Source of the DNA: Deltaproteobacteria bacterium
GTDB taxonomy: Bacteria > Myxococcota > UBA727 > JABDBI01
Assembly (NCBI GenBank): GCA_016764955.1
Contig: JAESQZ010000053.1
Coordinates: forward strand, 1-14,822
Direction of reading: 5' to 3'
DNA: 14,822 nucleotides
Part shown: positions 14,027 to 14,822 of the stretch, in pieces
Layout: every line of letters starts with the position of its first letter
Numbering within the stretch: position 1 is the stretch's first letter
Made by a program: the position numbers and the translations under genes
Notes under the pieces: model-generated
The model's database searches: none
What the model saw: the letters and a program-made list of their open reading frames with translations, nothing else
What the model was told of the DNA's origin: nothing

Positions 14027-14278
14027 TTAAAGTGATTTGAAAAGATCATCGACGCTATCATACTCGTTGACATTGATTCCATTTCGGCTGTCTTCAATGA
14101 CCTTGCGAGTTCTTCGGTTGGGCATCTTTACGGCAAACGGAATGCCTTTTTCGGAAATCACTTTCTTGAAGAAAAGCGTGATGGCCTCGCTCGTTGTTAG
14201 ACCAATTTCTTCGAGGATTTTCCTGGCACGCGTTTTGACGGATGGATCCAGTCTGATATTGAGAGTTGCTGTCTTCAT
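14027..14278 (-). CDS. dinJ: RelB/DinJ-family antitoxin
   Basis: This 83-residue antitoxin has an N-terminal ribbon-helix-helix DNA-binding domain (MKTATLNIRLDPSVKTRARK, then LEEIGLTTSEAITLFFKKVI, about residues 1-42). A charged C-terminal part should wrap the toxin (RKVIEDSRNGINVNEYDSVD...LFKSL). IRLD, LTTSEAI and LFFKKV are hallmarks of RelB/DinJ. I start at MKTATL: AGGAGG lies five bases upstream (complement of 14284-14289), and the 45 codons before it come from the promoter and from a dispersed repeat. It precedes the toxin by 5 nt, the normal order, and very likely represses its own promoter by binding the inverted repeat over the -10 box. Confidence 0.95.
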   Translation of the reverse strand: MKTATLNIRLDPSVKTRARKILEEIGLTTSEAITLFFKKVISEKGIPFAVKMPNRRTRKVIEDSRNGINVNEYDSVDDLFKSL

Positions 14279-14299
14279 GTTGGCCTCCTGACATATTTT

Positions 14300-14328
14300 A
14301 TTGTAATGACAATGCCTACACAAGTCAA
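14300..14328 (-). promoter_or_regulatory. promoter and likely autoregulatory operator of the toxin-antitoxin operon
   Basis: On the minus strand TTGACT (14328-14323) and TACAAT (14305-14300) are 17 nt apart, a near-consensus promoter 21 nt before the antitoxin ATG, with AGGAGG in between. The -10 box forms one half of a perfect inverted repeat ATTGT-CATT-ACAAT (14313 to 14300), well placed as an operator for the ribbon-helix-helix antitoxin. Boxes and repeat are seen; repression is inferred from the family. Confidence 0.75.
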
Positions 14329-14363
14329 GCACTAGTTTCTTCCAGTAAAATGGCATGGGAACT

Positions 14364-14389
14364 GGATCCCGGGTCAAGCCCGGGATGAC
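14364..14389. repeat. dispersed intergenic palindromic repeat (CCCGGGCTTGACCCGGG type)
   Basis: ATCCCGGG (14366-14373) and CCCGGGAT (14379-14386) flank TCAAG. Read on the minus strand this gives the GTCATCCCGGGCTTGACCCG type of repeat scattered through intergenic regions of many proteobacterial genomes, especially alphaproteobacteria. Its translation, VIPGLTRDP, is a familiar false N-terminal extension in databases, and exactly that peptide appears if the antitoxin frame is extended upstream here. It probably occurs elsewhere in this genome. Confidence 0.75.
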
Positions 14390-14445
14390 AGCCAAAATCT
14401 TGCATTGTTTCAAAAGCCCGGTTAAACGCCATTTGAATCCCCGTG

Positions 14446-14461
14446 AACAGTTACAACTGTT
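14446..14461. repeat. 7-bp inverted repeat downstream of bamA
   Basis: AACAGTT (14446-14452) and AACTGTT (14455-14461) form a perfect inverted repeat with a 2-nt centre, about 20 nt past the bamA stop on its strand. No T-run follows on the minus strand, so it is not a classic terminator. It could be a small operator or a chance palindrome. No other terminator is visible between bamA and the toxin-antitoxin promoter. Confidence 0.3.
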
Positions 14462-14480
14462 TAATAAGGTGTCGTTTTTT

Positions 14481-14822
14481 CTAAAAACTCTGCCCTAAGG
14501 TAAACAAAAACTGCATGCTGGAGTCGCCAGCGGGCATGCTGGGGGTTCCGTGGGGTCTGCGTACGAGTGGGAAACCCCATTCGAAGCGTAAAGTACCCAT
14601 CGGGCTAAACCAACGAAGGCCGAAGCCAACTGCGCTATAAAGCCCTAGCCCATAAAAGAAGCCCAATGGATCATGATAACCCTTGTAGCGTTCTTTAAAA
14701 TCGCCGCTTCCAACATAGAAAAGGCCTTCGTCTGGTGCGTAGACATTGCCCATGTCAAAAAACCCAACTCCAAAGAGATTGATCGATCGAATTAATGGGA
14801 ACTCTAACTCTAAGTTGGTCAA
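14481..14822 (-). CDS. bamA: BamA (Omp85) C-terminal fragment, running off the window edge
   Basis: Only the last 113 residues lie inside the window; the gene continues to the right. BamA is the beta-barrel core of the outer-membrane protein assembly complex. The fragment has the final barrel strands: NLELEFPLIRSINLFGVGFF, DMGNVYAP, then GLYSAVGFGLRWFSPMGTLRFE, matching the conserved GxGxRWxSPxGPLRFE motif, then WGFPLVRR, and the closing MQFLFTLGQSF whose terminal Phe is the outer-membrane insertion signal. A TamA-like Omp85 is possible but less likely given the RWFSPMG motif. In many proteobacteria bamA is followed by skp and lpxD; here a toxin-antitoxin pair comes next. The window edge, not a mutation, truncates it. 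Confidence 0.82.
   Translation of the reverse strand: MTNLELEFPLIRSINLFGVGFFDMGNVYAPDEGLFYVGSGDFKERYKGYHDPLGFFYGLGLYSAVGFGLRWFSPMGTLRFEWGFPLVRRPHGTPSMPAGDSSMQFLFTLGQSF

Noticed and set aside
14279..14413. 45-codon N-terminal extension of the antitoxin
   Set aside because: It contains VIPGLTRDP, the translation of the dispersed palindromic repeat, and covers the promoter. AGGAGG sits correctly before the inner ATG at 14278.
1..14822. CRISPR array, tRNA or rRNA genes, transposase or integrase
   Set aside because: No regularly spaced direct repeats, no GGTTCRA-type T-arm with an acceptor stem, no rRNA conserved segments and no recombinase-like protein were seen on either strand.

Overview
The window looks like a contiguous stretch of chromosome from a Gram-negative bacterium of the old Deltaproteobacteria (Myxococcota/Bdellovibrionota-like lineages), with an AT-leaning composition by eye. 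The evidence is an outer-membrane assembly protein (BamA C-terminus), Mla-type lipid transport genes, a short SspB-like protein beside the RNA polymerase omega gene, and two proteins resembling families I know mainly from myxobacteria (an S41 protease with a long C-terminal extension, and a HAMP protein with an MXAN_5187-like tail). This placement is inference; no rRNA or other marker is present.

Layout. Nearly everything lies on the minus strand, so it reads from high to low coordinates. Entering from the right: the 3' end of bamA (14481 to the window edge); a 202-nt gap holding a dispersed palindromic repeat and a strong promoter/operator; a DinJ/RelB-YafQ toxin-antitoxin pair (14278 to 13752); a roughly 240-nt, highly self-complementary non-coding element (13479-13717); and ttcA (13372 to 12548), which starts with GTG behind a possible 6-codon upstream ORF. 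One plus-strand gene of unknown function (10915-12642) overlaps the end of ttcA tail-to-tail by 95 nt.

From 10842 down to 149 there is a compact, apparently single transcription unit of eleven genes: PilZ protein, HD-domain phosphohydrolase, RpoH-like sigma factor, membrane HAMP protein, rpoZ, SspB-like protein, MlaF-type ATPase, MlaD-type MCE protein, S41 protease, rarA, DedA, and a helical unknown. Junctions are overlaps or gaps of 1 to 53 nt, with a well-formed sigma-70-type promoter (TTGACT-17-TAAAAT) before the first gene. The unit mixes signalling and transcription (PilZ, HD, sigma, omega), proteolysis (SspB-like, S41 protease), envelope lipid transport (MlaF, MlaD, DedA) and replication-fork repair (RarA). 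That suggests, without proving, an envelope or general stress unit. No Mla permease (MlaE) gene lies in this cluster.

The least explained parts are the 13479-13717 element with its mutually exclusive pairings, the near-leaderless start of the PilZ operon, the 53-nt overlap between the HD and sigma genes, and the two unknown proteins (149-1021 and 10915-12642). I saw no CRISPR array, tRNA, rRNA, transposase or integrase.
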